A DNA stretch of 64,000 nucleotides from Ectocarpus siliculosus (GCA_000310025.1 FN648605.1:1-64000); one strand, 5' to 3'; shown: positions 43,365 through 56,287, numbered from the stretch's first letter. The notes: generated from the sequence alone by a model not told the origin. Made by a program: numbers and translations.

Positions 43365-45254
43365 TCGCGGTGACGGTGACGGTTACGGTGACGGTTACGG
43401 AGTTGTTATTGGAGTTGGCATTATATTGCAGGGGGGGTGAGTGCTCGATTCCTGCGAGCCGCAGTGGATGCACTGACCCCGATCGTGGTTGGGCATGTTA
43501 TTTGCAGGTTGACACTCAAAAAGGTGTGTGCAGCTACGAGCAAGCCAAGACAACTTTCTTGCGGAAAACTCGAAGGACGAACAAAGAAAAAGGGGGGGGG
43601 GTGGTTGGAAGATGTTCAAGCAGCTTCTTTCACACGCCACTTCAGGTGGCGCCGAAGTGCAGGCGCAGCACTCTCAGCACCCGTATTTTAGTGACGCAAA
43701 ATGTATCCGCCGTTGATCCATGAGGCGCCAGCTTGAGGGTTCGGCATTCCACTACATAATCCAACAACTGACTACTTTCTGTCTCCTAAACAACAAGTCG
43801 CACGATCACAAAGATATCCTGTTTGCTTCCTGCGCCGGCTTCGCTACTGCTGCTGCTTAGCTACTGTTGCTGCTGCCTCGACCATGTAAATATTGATGTT
43901 ACAGTAGTAGTCTACGTACGGGGAGCAGGTTGTGAAAAAACTGCTTTTGTGTACGTACTACTGCAGTTGGTGGCGGCTGTGGGCGTTACGCACAACAAAT
44001 ATCCCTCGCCGTCATGAATATATGCTCGTCAACGGAATAAGCAATCAGAAGCAAGCCACCAAGTCGTCTTGCGGTGGCAAGCTTCTTCAGCACAAGCTGT
44101 TGGACGAGTTTCAGCTCTATATAAGCTTTCTTGCCCAGAGCTACGCATAGAGCATCGAGAGAGACAGCAGTTCCGAAGCAAACGCCTTTCTGTTTTTTTT
44201 AATGCCCTGCGTAGATAACAGAACGCGGTGTTTTAGTGTCGGAACCCCGCCGTCGCTAGCGGGACACATTTTTTTTGTACTAGAATGAAGGCTGATACTT
44301 TTGGTTAAGTCGGTAGGGGGATACATTTGAAAAGGGGCACACATCACCTGCGATCTTGGCAACACACAGCAGACACAGCACACCCGGCACCCAGCACATA
44401 GAACACAGAGCAGGAGGAGTGTGTGGGACATGGAAGCAACACCCCCTCGCTGCTGCTACTGCTGCTGCTGCTGCTGTGCCGCAAGCACACAGCTACTGCT
44501 GCTGCTGTAGCTATGTAGCGGCCAGGAAAGAAGTGGCGATGATGCATGATGGTCAGACGCAAACAAGCAATGTACGGTTGGCGCACTGGCGCAGTGGCAC
44601 CATTATACACTCCACTCTAGCAACTGCTGCTGTTCTTTTGTGTACGATGGTCTGGTGTGGTGCAGAATGACTGGGTGAGACAGAGATCAGGCAGATCAGA
44701 CAGAGATGGTTCTGATGCTCGATTTTTGCCTTTGAGAGTTCGTGTGTACAGCAGCAGCAGAGAAATAGGCGGGATCTTTCGCTGCACACATCATCACAGG
44801 CGCAGATTTCAAGGCGGCACCACTTCCCTCGACATGTTGGTTACTCGAATCACCGCTGTGGTGCCGCTTGCTGCACTTGGCTGCCGCTGGCCTCCTGTTG
44901 AGAAGATGGCGTGCTTGCTACTTAAATAGTGTTGAAATGCTACATACAGCAGATAGACACATCATGATTTTTTTGACAAGTGCTGCTGTTTTGCAGGGGG
45001 ACAATCAATCAGAGCGCAGATACATCTAGTCTAGGTCATCTCCGGCTCACTCTGCATCATCTGCAGCAACCCACGTGTGAATCGACGTCGTGGTCGTCGA
45101 GATATAGACTACTTGTAGGTGTTTTGCGAGAGAAAGGCCTAGACTTTCGGGCAGGTTTGTTTAAGGCGTAGACAAGGGCGTAGACAAAACAAACCGAGGT
45201 TTCACACGTGGCCAATCGGCTCGCCCAAAAAAACTCTACAGGGAGGACGAAGTC
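43365..45254. other. no recognisable gene; CTG microsatellites
   Basis: CTG/GCT repeats at 43845-43880 and 44448-44515, otherwise anonymous. No homology recognised. Confidence 0.5.
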
Positions 45255-45285
45255 AACCCTCTGGAGGGTTCTCATTTTTTTCGAC
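45255..45285. repeat. CCCTC palindrome unit, left flank of LINE
   Basis: A 31-bp unit: CCCTCTGGAGGG then a T-run and TCGAC. It is the inverse, at 27 of 31 positions, of the unit at 48768-48798 on the far side of the LINE and the gap. Confidence 0.65.
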
Positions 45286-48200
45286 CCCCCATAGGGCGTC
45301 GAAGAAAGTCGCAAGCAAGGCGCAGGAGAACTTCGGACAAATTGGGGAAGATGTCCAGAGGTTCAGTAGGAAGGGAGAAGTTGTCATGGTGGGTGATTTC
45401 AACTCCAGAGTAGGGAAAGCTTGCAGTAGAGGACAGGCGATCGGGCAGCACGGAGAAGACAAAGTGAATGACAACGGAGTGAGGATGCTTGAATTCTTGG
45501 GAAGCAACGAGCTGATGGTGTTGAACGGTAGGAGGGAAAGCGATAAGCCAGAGTTCACCAGGCAGAGGGCAGTTTGCAATGAATACTCGATCCTCGACTA
45601 CATCTTGGTAGATAGGGGGAGCACACAGGTCCCGGAGCTGCACGTAAGTGCGATAGATATAGGTTCGACCGACCATTTCCTCATATGGGCAAACATCGAC
45701 CGATCTAGAAAGACGGAGAGTAAGAAAAAGAGGAAAGTGTTCCGGTGGAAAGTAGAGCGTTTGGGAGACGAGGGGACACGCGATGAATTCCAGAAGGGAT
45801 TGGCTGGTAGTGTAGAACCCTTCAGGAAACTGCTGAGAAGCGTCGAAGACGGAAAGGTAGACGTACAAGCAGCAGGGGACAGGGTGATTGAAGGATGGGA
45901 GTCCATAGTGAACACAACGGCAGAGAGAGTAGTGGGAAAGAAGGTGGTACGATGTGGGGTATCGGTTAAGTGGTGGGATGACGAGCTGAAAGAAGAAATA
46001 GGGGAACGTAGAGAAGTCTTCAAGCAGTACCTGGGTGAGGGGTCTGAAGAGAGTTGGGAAAAGTACAGGGCCAAGAGGAAACAGGTGAAGGGACTAGTGA
46101 AAAAGAAGAAAAAGAGCATTTGGGACGAAGTAGTGCAGAAGGCCAACGGAGGCCTGGAGGGGAACGTCAAGCAGATGTGGGAAGGGATTAGTGGGATGGT
46201 AAAAAAGACCGCGCAAGGGGGGGATACAGGGGTAGCAACATTGCGAAGTGTGAACGGTGGACTAGTCAGCAGTGGGAAGGGAAAAAGGGAAGTTCTAGCA
46301 GGACACTACAAGAGACTTGGAGTGCCTTCGGAGAATGAAGATTTTGACCACGTGTTTAAGAAGGAGGTGGACGCATGGGCCCAGAAAGAAGAAGAGACAT
46401 CGAAGGCAGACGTTGGGAACGTAGAACTAGAAAAGGAGTTCACTGAGGACGAGGTTGAGGCGTGTGTGAACAAGCTGCAGTGCCACAAAGCAGCAGGGGC
46501 GGATGGGATAGTAAACGAGTTCATGAAGTTTGGGGGCAAGGGGATGATCCAGCTGATGGTACTGCTGTACAACTGGGTGTGGAAAAACGAGTATGCGCCA
46601 AGTAGATGGAGGGAAGGAGTGGTTGTGAACTTGTTTAAGAAAGGAGACAAGACTGACCCAGGAAACTACAGGGGTATCACACTGTTGAACACAGTAGGAA
46701 AAGTGTTCTGTAAGCTGCTGAACGATAGGATAGTGGGAGTATTGGAGAAGAAACGTAGCATTAGTGAGGGCCAGGCAGGTTTCCGACAGAAGAGGGGGTG
46801 CGTAGACCACGCATTCACGGTAGGGAGAATCATCCAAGGTAGAAAGAGGGCGGGCAAGCGGACGTACTGCTTCTTCCTGGACGTGAAAAAGGCATACGAT
46901 ACCGTATGGAGAAATGGGCAGTGGAAACAATTGTCCAAGTACGGGATCAAGGGGAAAATGTGGAGGGTGCTGAAGAAGATGACAGAGTGTACGAAAAGCG
47001 CGGTCATGCTAGACGGAGAACTGTCTAAATTCTTCGACATTGAGCAAGGGGTCCCACAAGGTTGCACGCTGTCCCCAACATTGTTCCAGGTGTTCATCAA
47101 CGATCTGTTGGAAGTCGTAGAGGCAGTCCGGAAGGGAGTAAAAGTAGGGGACACGGAAACTTCGGTGTCAGGAATGCTGTTTGCGGATGACTTTGTTGGT
47201 ATGTCGGACACCCCTGAGGGACTGCAACTGCAAATTGACGCGGCGAAGAAGTTTACTGATAAGTGGAGATTGTCTGCCAACGTTACGAAGAGTGCCGTCA
47301 TGGTATGCAACGAGGGCAGGGAGGAACCAGTAGAACATAGATGGAAGTGGGGGATCGAGGAGATTGCAGTAGTCGACCAGTACACATACCTCGGAGTAGA
47401 GATCGCAAATGATTGCTCGTGGAATGCACACATGTCCAAGGTAGCGGAAAAGGGCAAAGCACGAGCAGGGAAGCTGCACCCAATACTCGCAAACCGGCAC
47501 CTTGATACACGCATCAAATTGACGGTTTTGAAGAGCGTAATCGTACCGCCGCTGGAGTACGCCGGAGAAGTATGGGAAGGAAATAAGAAGGTAGTGAAAG
47601 AACTCGAGGCGGCGCAGATGAAAGCAGCGAAAATTATCCTAGGATGCTCCAAGCGCACAAGTAATGCAGCAGTCAGGGCAGAATTGGGGATCCAATCCCT
47701 ACGGTCGGGAAGAGACGTAAGGAAGCTGACATGGCAGTACCGCATGTGCGGGATGGGAGAGGAGAGGTTGCCGAGAATAGTATGGGAGGCGAAGTGGGCA
47801 AACAAAAAGAGGGGTAGACAACCCACGGAATGGGTCAAGGTTGTAGAGGACGTATGGAAGGGATTGGACATCGACGAAGATGAAACGCTGGAAACGGAGG
47901 GTCTACAGGGGTTCAAGAAGAAGATATCTGTTGCTTGTGCCGACAGAGAAGAACAGAATCTAAGGAAAGAATCCAAGGATAAGGAGGGTCTAGAAGTGTA
48001 CGGAATGTTGAAAGAAGGAATAGGGTTCAAGGATTACCTACATGGACCAATGGATGCAGGGACAAAGCTTAAGGTCAAATTCAGGACCGGGGACATAGGC
48101 CTTCGCGAACGTCGACGAAGACAAAGGACGGTAGACGACGAAGACGACAAGTTCAAATGTCATTGCGGCTTCGAATGCGAAGACAGTGTTCATGTAGTCG

Positions 48201-48337
48201 CGGAATGTCCGTGGTACGAAAAGGAGAGGGAAGTGTACATGACTGAGCTGGGAAGAATACAAGGGACGTACAGGGAGATGTTTGAGGCATGGAATAGAGA
48301 GGAGAGGACGGTAGCCGTACTGGGGAGTAGGAAGTGG
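45286..48337 (+). mobile_element. LINE, 5'-truncated, long open frame
   Basis: Non-LTR retrotransposon beginning inside its endonuclease domain and running into a 430-bp gap. The open frame extends upstream of the first ATG (45386) to the left junction, consistent with 5' truncation at insertion. Its relatives of the CCCTC palindrome family lie on both sides. A different lineage from the LINE at 17911-22544 but the same lineage as the fragment at 55529-56180. Confidence 0.8.
45386..48337 (+). CDS. LINE endonuclease C-terminus, reverse transcriptase, zinc knuckle
   Basis: About 984 codons without a stop before the gap. It begins with the end of an APE endonuclease (MVGDFNSRVG, LDYILVDRGS, STDHFLIWANI). 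RT spans about residues 350-690: CHKAAGADGIVNEFMK, GNYRGITLLNTVGKVF, LDVKKAYDTVWR, QGVPQGCTLSPTLFQ and the catalytic FADD at about residue 600, then YTYLGVEI. The C-terminus has YRMCGMGEERLPRIVWEAKW, a charged segment, and a Cys/His knuckle CHCGFECEDSVHVVAEC. RT primes on nicked target DNA cut by the endonuclease. No break is seen up to the gap, so the copy is young. First ATG is only the first in frame; the N-terminal endonuclease half is missing. Confidence 0.85.
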
Positions 48338-48767
48338 NNNNNNNNNNNNNNNNNNNNNNNNNNNNNNNNNNNNNNNNNNNNNNNNNNNNNNNNNNNNNNN
48401 NNNNNNNNNNNNNNNNNNNNNNNNNNNNNNNNNNNNNNNNNNNNNNNNNNNNNNNNNNNNNNNNNNNNNNNNNNNNNNNNNNNNNNNNNNNNNNNNNNNN
48501 NNNNNNNNNNNNNNNNNNNNNNNNNNNNNNNNNNNNNNNNNNNNNNNNNNNNNNNNNNNNNNNNNNNNNNNNNNNNNNNNNNNNNNNNNNNNNNNNNNNN
48601 NNNNNNNNNNNNNNNNNNNNNNNNNNNNNNNNNNNNNNNNNNNNNNNNNNNNNNNNNNNNNNNNNNNNNNNNNNNNNNNNNNNNNNNNNNNNNNNNNNNN
48701 NNNNNNNNNNNNNNNNNNNNNNNNNNNNNNNNNNNNNNNNNNNNNNNNNNNNNNNNNNNNNNNNNNN
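48338..48767. other. 430-bp N gap
   Basis: Assembly gap. It hides the 3' end of the LINE and its junction. Confidence 0.98.
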
Positions 48768-49040
48768 GTCGAAAAAAAATCAAACCCTCCAGAGGGTTTA
48801 CTTCGCATTCCCTCAGAGGGTTGTCTGCCAACATTCCTTATACCCTATGAGGGGTCAAGAAATACGAAAACCCTCTAGAGGATATATCTTTTTTGTACCC
48901 TCTGCAGACAAATAAAGGGTTTTGCGAAAATTAAACGCTCTAGGGAGACGCGTAAAGGTACCCTCCAGAGGGTACATGTCTCGTGATATCCCTCTGGCTT
49001 CGGGCGTATTTTTTTGTGTACCCTCAAAAAAGAGGGTCAA
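48768..49040. repeat. CCCTCTAGAGGG palindrome cluster (small)
   Basis: About eight units of ACCCTC-x-AGAGGGT variants (CCCTCCAGAGGG, CCCTCAGAGGG, CCCTCTAGAGGA, CCCTCTGCAG) separated by 20-45 bp of AT-rich sequence with T or A runs. Confidence 0.75.
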
Positions 49041-49841
49041 CTGAACACTATTTACTCATCCAGGTGTGGGCTGTGACTGGAACATGATGGTAGGGTGCTT
49101 CCCTTATAGAAGAGGTCTTTGTCTGCCGCGCATAAAAATAGCGTATCGCACAGATGCGACACACACCAAGGCATAAAAGCACCGAAAAAAAAGACAACAG
49201 TGCGTAGTCACACGCAGATGAGATGGTTTCACTTCACGGCGTCGAGATGGCGAGAAACAAATTTCCATGCGATGGACACAAGCAAAGAAATCCAGGGTTT
49301 CTTGCGAATCCAAGATTATTGTGCCAAGTGAACGCGACACATCTCATGTACAGAGTCAGAAATGTTAAGCCCCAGCCCCCGTCTTCCCTTTGAACCCTCC
49401 CAAAAAGCATACACAAGTTCGACCGGGCGCGTTACTCGGCAAGAAAAAGCGTTTTCACCCGCCATGCACATGCTCTATCTCCATACTTGCGATGGAAATC
49501 CAGTCTCTATCGCCTTGAACGAATGGATGTTACGTAATACTCGCCCCGCTGATGCATGTGGGATCATGTCAACGCCCCCGAAGCAATCTGACGACTCGTA
49601 AAACACAGCAACGATACTACGAAAGTGATTTTTATCGCGTTCTTCGACACAAACATCGTTGTCCTGTAACGCTACCACCTGCACCCAAAGCACCAAGGAA
49701 AAGGGCCACGTTGTACACATGCTACATGCAAAGGTCGACAAAACAGTACAAGACGAAGCACCATGTCCACCCCACAAGTCCTGTCCTGTACTCGGTGTAC
49801 CTCAGTGAGATAAAACTACCCATGAAAGTAAGCGTTTGAGA
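49041..49841. other. no recognisable gene
   Basis: Anonymous sequence; short frames on both strands without recognised motifs. Confidence 0.45.
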
Positions 49842-50180
49842 CTAACATTGTATCCATGACGGAGCCGCCGTGAAACATACCAAAAAATGTCCAAAACAAG
49901 ACGGCATTGATTGGTGCCCCCCACCCGTCCACATCATAAGCCTGGCTCGCCAGAAAGGCTGATTTTGCAAATCAGTGCGCCGGATGGGCGCCTTTCTCGG
50001 TGTCATGGTCATCGCCCTCCATCCTCCTCGGGGCGCCGACTTCTCGTCCTTCTCGGAGTTGTCAGAAAGGAACCCGAGGTCATCATCGGGGTTGTCGTCG
50101 TCTTCATCTACATCGCCCGCGCCTCCAAACGTGGTGTACGAGATAGGCCGACAGAAATAAATTGATGGATAAATAAACAA
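49842..50180 (-). CDS. hypothetical acidic protein or exon
   Basis: A 112-codon frame with a strongly acidic run (GDVDEDDDNPDDDLGFLSDN) followed by a basic stretch (RAMTMTPRKAPIRRTDLQNQ). Composition is protein-like but no domain is recognised and no neighbouring exons were found. Could be chance. Confidence 0.2.
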   Translation of the reverse strand: MFIYPSIYFCRPISYTTFGGAGDVDEDDDNPDDDLGFLSDNSEKDEKSAPRGGWRAMTMTPRKAPIRRTDLQNQPFWRARLMMWTGGGHQSMPSCFGHFLVCFTAAPSWIQC

Positions 50181-53100
50181 TAGTTTCGGGCAGATGGCTG
50201 TTCTGACGGCGGGGTTGACGATCGCCGTATGATCGACGTGTGAGGATTAGGTGTAGTCTAGGCCACAGGTAAACTTTAGCTTTGTGTCATCGGGTATTTA
50301 AGAACTTTCAGGCCGGGCGCTGAACTATCATCGACACCAATGGATCCTGGAATATTTTCTGGGGCTTCTCAACGAGAACAGGGAAACGAACATCTCAAAC
50401 AATACCTTCAATGACATAAGATAACACACACCCTGGATCGATTTTCCAATCTCGATTTCTCAACAACAGAAATAGTCACAGTGCCAAAACCGCTGGCGTT
50501 AAAAACGTTGGCGTTGAAGCTGTCTCGTCGAGAGCTTTCCAAAAATGTATTATCTCATTTATGCATCCTCTTCGTCATGGCGTAATCGAGCTTTGAAATT
50601 TGTTCCAGGGGGTGTGTTATCTTGTGTTATATTCGTGGTGCCGTGGGATTCAGTTGAGGCCCAAGAACACACCGTCGCAAATGTTCAAATCTGCTGCCAA
50701 CATTTTCCACCGCACACCGCCACAAAGTCTATGTACGAAGTTGATGCCCGGGGAACGTGTGAGCGTGGGACTATCGGTGAAACACACAGGTCCGACAAGC
50801 ACAAGAGGTACACCAACAATGTTTTCCCGGATATTGGGTCACCTGCTTAAGGGGAACGAACCAGAGGAGGAGGGCCTTGCTCTCGTCCAGGTCCCGCGAT
50901 GAAGCGTAGGGCGGCGGTTCACAAACTGCAAAAAAAAGGAGTTATGCGAACATATGGGCAGTGAGGAGGTGGAATGCGAAGGGCATTGCATGCGAGGATT
51001 GACTCCGACCACACCCTGGACAAACGAGATTCGTGCGAATAGTACCATACATACATGGACAGCAATGTGCGGCAATAAGGAGGTCCAGATGAGACAGGGC
51101 TTAAAAAAAACGTTTGCTGGACGAATACGTCTACACATGCAACCGTGCATTGGCTAAATGAACAAGAAGGAAAAATCGATCGTGAACCACACAAGCGAGC
51201 TTTCATCAGGTACCTCATGCTAACGCCTGGTACCAAGACAGAGAGGTAAAACAAGCCAGGGCTGTCTTCAATAACTTCCGCGGTAAAACCACGGTAATTA
51301 CCGCTTCCCGTCATCACGTGAAAAATTGGTTGTACCAACAACGAACATAGCAATTTTCCCGTGGTCTCGAGTTACGCGGAGTAAATTACCGCAAGAACAA
51401 CACAATCCCATATACCGCGGAGAAAGACCAAGCGAATTTCTGTGGTGTATTTTACTTGGAGTAGCGGTTGACTTGCTACGTTGTGGACATGAGGCTGCGA
51501 GGGCCTGCTTGCAATGAGGTGGTACTATGCTGTCTACTGGTCTTCTACGTTTTTTTTTTATGCGATCGGTTTGGTTGGCGGTCGTAATGCCTAGTGCATG
51601 TGTCGCGCACGTTAGTTGTGCGGTGACCAAACGCCAAAGAAGCACGTCGTCAATGGAAAGAGGGAACGAGGGCACTACGTACCATGGTGTGATTAACTGT
51701 AAAAATGCACCCGTTGTGCCCACTTGCCTTACCGAGGTGGCCAGATACTTCTCAACAATTACGGTACTGTAGTCCCATGGTCGCCAGTTACCACATGTGG
51801 AGCATACCGTGGTGTCTGGTTAACGCGGGAAATTATCCCGACATGAAGAATCGTTAACGAGGACAGCACTGAAAAAAGAAAATGCACGTGTTGGGGGCCG
51901 GAATGCCGGACATTGCCAACAAGTGAAAACACTTGGCACGACGGTGTGAATCTGCAATTGTAAAATTGTAACGGTACATGCAGCAGCAGCAGTAGCAGCA
52001 GTGCGACCCCGCCGCCACGCGATACACCACCGACCGTACCTGCCGGTGCTCCATCCCGCTCGCTGCTCCGCCCAGTAGTACCCTCCAAAAGATTCTCCAG
52101 AGTCAGGAGAATAAGGGGCGGGTGCAGGTGGGGCTTCCTCCAAGGCCCAAAGCGGGCGGTTCCTCCACGGGAAAAAGACGCCGCAGACGGAGATGCACCG
52201 CGTGGAAGTCGTATCTGTCACGGCATAGAGAACGTGGGACACATGGGGCAAACAGTGCCCATCTGAACGTATGTTTCTTTACAATATTTTCAGAAAAAAC
52301 ACAAAGAGCAAAAGGGGCAATGCGAAAAATGGACGTGGGACTATCGGAGATCCTTAACAATGTCATGCGTGGGCTCATGAGCTGGCACGCGACTCACCCG
52401 CCACCATCGCGTTCTCTGTACAACGCTGTTTTCTCGCCTCTTGCCGTTTTGCTGATTTGGGTGGCTCTTAGATGGATAGTGAAAACAGGACCCAATACCC
52501 TCTTTTTTACACCACTTTCGGCGGTAGACGTATTATTTGGAATGGTGTCGAGGTATTGGCTCATCAACAAGGTGTTTCGAAAGTAAGCGCAGATTGGATA
52601 ACTGTGCCAGAGGGTGTTACAGCTAAGCAGGTTACCTCCCGACATTGCAGAGAGGGTGCCTGAAAGCACACACAGAAAAATGACAACATGCACATAGTTC
52701 AGTTGCGATGGCGCAGCATTTGTTTGACCCAACATCACGGCATATTATTGCTTGCGGACACAGAACTCTAGGGGACATACGGTTGCAGAGTGGTGGCTAC
52801 AAAGCTAGGCTGGTATGTAGCCTACATGCAGACGTGTACACTTCGAGTGCCGTTGCAGCTCGGTGTTTCTCGGAACAAAGAGGTGAAAGAAAATGCCGTT
52901 GTGACTGGTTTACCCCACGACCAGGGTTGCTTTGATGGTGATGATGAGGAGTGGGCAAAAAGGGCGAGTGCGCATTGTGCTCTGCTCAAACAATACAACA
53001 ATAAGACAAGTCTACAGTAGACTACGGAGTATTTACCCCCAGATCTCCATCTCGGCTGATCTGTTGGGGTCTTCAAGGTACAAAATATAAAATGTCAAAA

Positions 53101-55423
53101 TTGTGTACTACAGCCGGAAACAGTCCTGACAGTCCCGTGTGCGCATGCATACATCCACACCCTTGTTATGCATACAATACCGCTAATACCACAACATAGC
53201 TTACTGCTGCTATGACTAGCTGGATAACTATTGCTGCTACATTTTTCTGTTGCTGCTACATTATACTGCTGTACGGCAGCCACCTACTGCTGTACCCTTC
53301 CTGCTGTAGTAATACTGGTGTGTTCGCCACATGCAAATCAAACCTACGGTTGTCGCATTGCAGCACACAAAGGGATATCCTCGACATAGTTTGCTGCCAC
53401 CTCCGATGCATACTGCTACTCCTACTGTTTTCATGCAGTTCACAGCCCAGCAACACTGCCGCCACGTAGTAGGCCATACTGCTGCGTCGTTGAATACTCC
53501 CCACAAAACGCACTCATAGATATCCCCGACACGAACATGATGATGACTTTCATGAGGTATCTTGCTGGTTTCACTTATAGGTCGACGTCTATCCCATGAT
53601 CAGTGTTGGCTACGGTCTTGCCGAAGATCGGCCCTGCAAAAATATCGAACAACGAACAGCAGGGGGGCCGCCGAATTGTGGAGGTATACGCACAGCAATT
53701 TTTTTTTTGTTCTTCTGTCCGTAGTATTGTCAACTGCTGCTGTGTTTGTGGAGCGAACAGCAGGTAGGTGCTACGGACACAACCGTAGTAACGTGGTTGC
53801 GATACCAACACACGGCACGTGCTTCCCTGCCTCGGTATGTGCTGCTTGCTGCTGCTGCATAAAGTGTGCCGTGTGTTGTCGCTACATATGCACAGCACAC
53901 AAGCTGCGTGCGTCTTCTTCTGCACTGCCCGACGCCGTAGGCCACACACCGCCGCCTCCATGTCGGGATCCCAATATGTCCTACAGCACTCACCAACTTC
54001 GGCAGCTTCGTGTCTTGAGAGCGCTCTCCCGGCCCTCGCCACTACATGCGCTCCGATTTCCAGCAGGGGTCCATCCGAATGAGGGTGGTTCCTCTCACCA
54101 AGCCGCTGCAATTCTCGCGGTGGGCCAAGACACGAGCGCTAGCTGATGGTGTACCGCTCCCCCCCGTCATGTCTCCAGCCCAAGCTGATAACCACCTGGG
54201 CGCAGGCTCGACCGCTTGATCATGGCATCTTCATCCGCTGGACATTGCGGTCGTGCTTGGGTGGACATGTGTGTGCCCCACGGAGCAGGGAGAGCTGCTG
54301 GTGGAAACCAACCAGTGCTGCACGGCTGAAAAAAAAAAAAGATGGCGGCGGAACAAAGAATATCGGCTTACACAGAAGAGCAGCGCGACCGGCGTACATC
54401 CACCCAACACTAAATGTTTAGAGCAGTAGACTATTCCAATAGCTATCTAGGGAACCAAGATTTGCCGAATTCTGTCCACTGTAGGCTGAAAAATTGTCGG
54501 CGCAACCCGCAGCCCGTGCCCGAAAAAAACGTGCCGATCGAATCTACGCGGCGCAACCACGCTGCTGTGCACCCGCCAAAGAGACCAAGCACGAGAACGC
54601 GCCCACCACAGCATCAATCGCCACAAAAATTTGATGGAAGATGGACTGAGCGCCAGAGAATAGATTGCATAAGAATTCAACTTAGTTAATACAGATGATC
54701 GAGAGGTAGGAACGAATGAAGTTGAAAAGTTGCGTTCGCATACAGGCACCGTGCTTATGCCCTGCGACAGTGCCGGCAACACCGAGCATTGGCAATGTTA
54801 GCTGCTCATCTTGTGGTTGTATAGCACTTGGAATTGTGCTGCAATACGAACTACAGGTGGAGTACTCTTCAATGGCGTCAGCTAGGTTTGAACTGAAATT
54901 GCTGTTGGTGGTGCCCCCCTGTTATTGCACCGCACACGCTTGCTTGTGCCTGTTGGAGTCGGGACCTGAGACCTAGCAGCACAACTCTCCTGATTCCTGA
55001 CGAAAAAAATGCAAGAAGGGTCGAGCGACTACTGTAACACGGCACCTACGGTAACAGTGAGTTTGGCCACTGATAACGTTGTGCTACGTGGTGTCGCATG
55101 CAGGCACGGTCGGCATATATATGAACACATTGAAGTACTTGTCTCGATGTACATGAGTAGTACGCCCTGAGCATTGGGTGTGGCGAGAACGCCGGAAATA
55201 CTTACACACGAGCACCGCACACAAGATCGGGACCCCCCGGGTTGCCCAAACCTATCAACATCATGCCCGAAGGATACAACAACTAACTTATTTACAGTCA
55301 GTACAATACCGGCCCAACGCACACAGCACCCCAATAATAGGTTTCCGGCAGTTTGCCGGAAAAACGCGAAGAACAAAATACCATGCCAATAAACAACGGA
55401 CACCCGGATTGGCCGAAGAGAAA
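50181..55423. other. no recognisable gene
   Basis: Five kilobases of anonymous sequence. Frames of up to 194 codons (53562-54146) lack recognisable motifs and overlap on both strands. CAG/CTG runs at 51975-52000 and 53210-53300. Confidence 0.45.
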
Positions 55424-55528
55424 TACCCCCCCCCCCACCCCCCGGTTCACCTCCCTGCGCAACTAGGAACTAAAATTCGCCCCGGGCGGAAACGCGCGCT
55501 CTAGCCGGCTTGAAAGTATTAGGCTGAA
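55424..55528. repeat. 105-bp direct repeat, left copy
   Basis: C-run, then GGTTCACCTCCCTGCGCAAC ... CCGGCTTGAAAGTATTAGG. Matches 56181-56287 with about one substitution plus C-run length differences. The two copies bound exactly the LINE fragment. Confidence 0.85.
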
Positions 55529-56180
55529 ATAGGAGACGAGGAGGAGACGTTGGACACGGAAGGGTTCGGGGGGTTCAAGACGAAAGTCAAGGAGATGCTA
55601 GAAAGTAGGGAGGAGTCAACCCTTCGGAAGAAGGTACTAAGCGAAGACCACTTGGAGATATACGGGAAGTTGAAAGAAGGGATAGGGATGAAGACGTACT
55701 TGGACGGCCCCATGGACTACGCGAAAAAGCTGAAATTGCAATTTCGAGTAGGCGATCTGGACTTGCCAGAACGGAGGAAGAGGTATACCAGCCGTAGAAG
55801 AGAGGAAGAGGAGGATAGACACACATGTCCATGTGGCAAATCGGAGGAGAGTAGACCCCACATAGTTGGGGAGTGTGGGTTGTACAGGAAGGAAAGAGAG
55901 GATCTCGAGGAGGAAATGAGACAGAGAGGGTGTGATATGGACAAGTTTGGTAAATTAGACAACAGCGAAAAAACGATCGCGATAATTGGGGATAGATGGT
56001 GGGCACAAGAGGCCCTAGAGGACGGGGATAAGATGTGCAAGAAATTTTTATGGAGTTTGTGGCAGAAACGTAAAGAGCTCCTAAATGTTGGTGGTGTCTC
56101 TAGTAGGGGTAGGAACGGTGCTCCGTCTCGAAAGGGACGCGTGGTCAATGGTCAAATGACTACGGCAAGCAACAAATGAG
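55529..56180 (+). mobile_element. LINE 3' fragment between direct repeats
   Basis: A 652-bp insertion carrying only the C-terminal part of a LINE ORF. Coding is open from its first bases, as expected of 5' truncation, and its stop codon (56177-56179) is one base from the right-hand repeat, so there is essentially no 3' UTR. The bounding repeats are far longer than usual LINE target duplications. Confidence 0.75.
55550..56179 (+). CDS. LINE ORF C-terminal fragment with zinc knuckle
   Basis: About 209 residues homologous to the C-terminus of the LINE at 45386-48337: TLDTEGFGGFKTKVKEML aligns with TLETEGLQGFKKKISVAC, LEIYGKLKEGIGMKTYL with LEVYGMLKEGIGFKDYL, and the knuckle CPCGKSEESRPHIVGEC with CHCGFECEDSVHVVAEC. 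Similarity is perhaps 40%, so it is a different subfamily. The tail (AIIGDRWWAQEALEDGDKMC, then KKFLWSLWQKRKELL) shows what probably lies in the 430-bp gap of the other copy. No RT is present, so it is non-functional as an element. Confidence 0.75.
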   Translation: MDTEGFGGFKTKVKEMLESREESTLRKKVLSEDHLEIYGKLKEGIGMKTYLDGPMDYAKKLKLQFRVGDLDLPERRKRYTSRRREEEEDRHTCPCGKSEESRPHIVGECGLYRKEREDLEEEMRQRGCDMDKFGKLDNSEKTIAIIGDRWWAQEALEDGDKMCKKFLWSLWQKRKELLNVGGVSSRGRNGAPSRKGRVVNGQMTTASNK

Positions 56181-56287
56181 TACGCCCCCCCCCCCGCCCC
56201 CCGGTTCACCTCCCTGCGCAACTAGGAACTAAAATTCGCCCCGGGCGGAAACACGCGCTCTAGCCGGCTTGAAAGTATTAGGCTGAA
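56181..56287. repeat. 105-bp direct repeat, right copy
   Basis: A 107-bp copy of 55424-55528, beginning one base after the LINE stop codon and ending AGGCTGAA like the left copy. Confidence 0.85.

Noticed and set aside
46666-48030. 454-codon frame on the minus strand
   Set aside because: Antisense shadow of the LINE reverse transcriptase.
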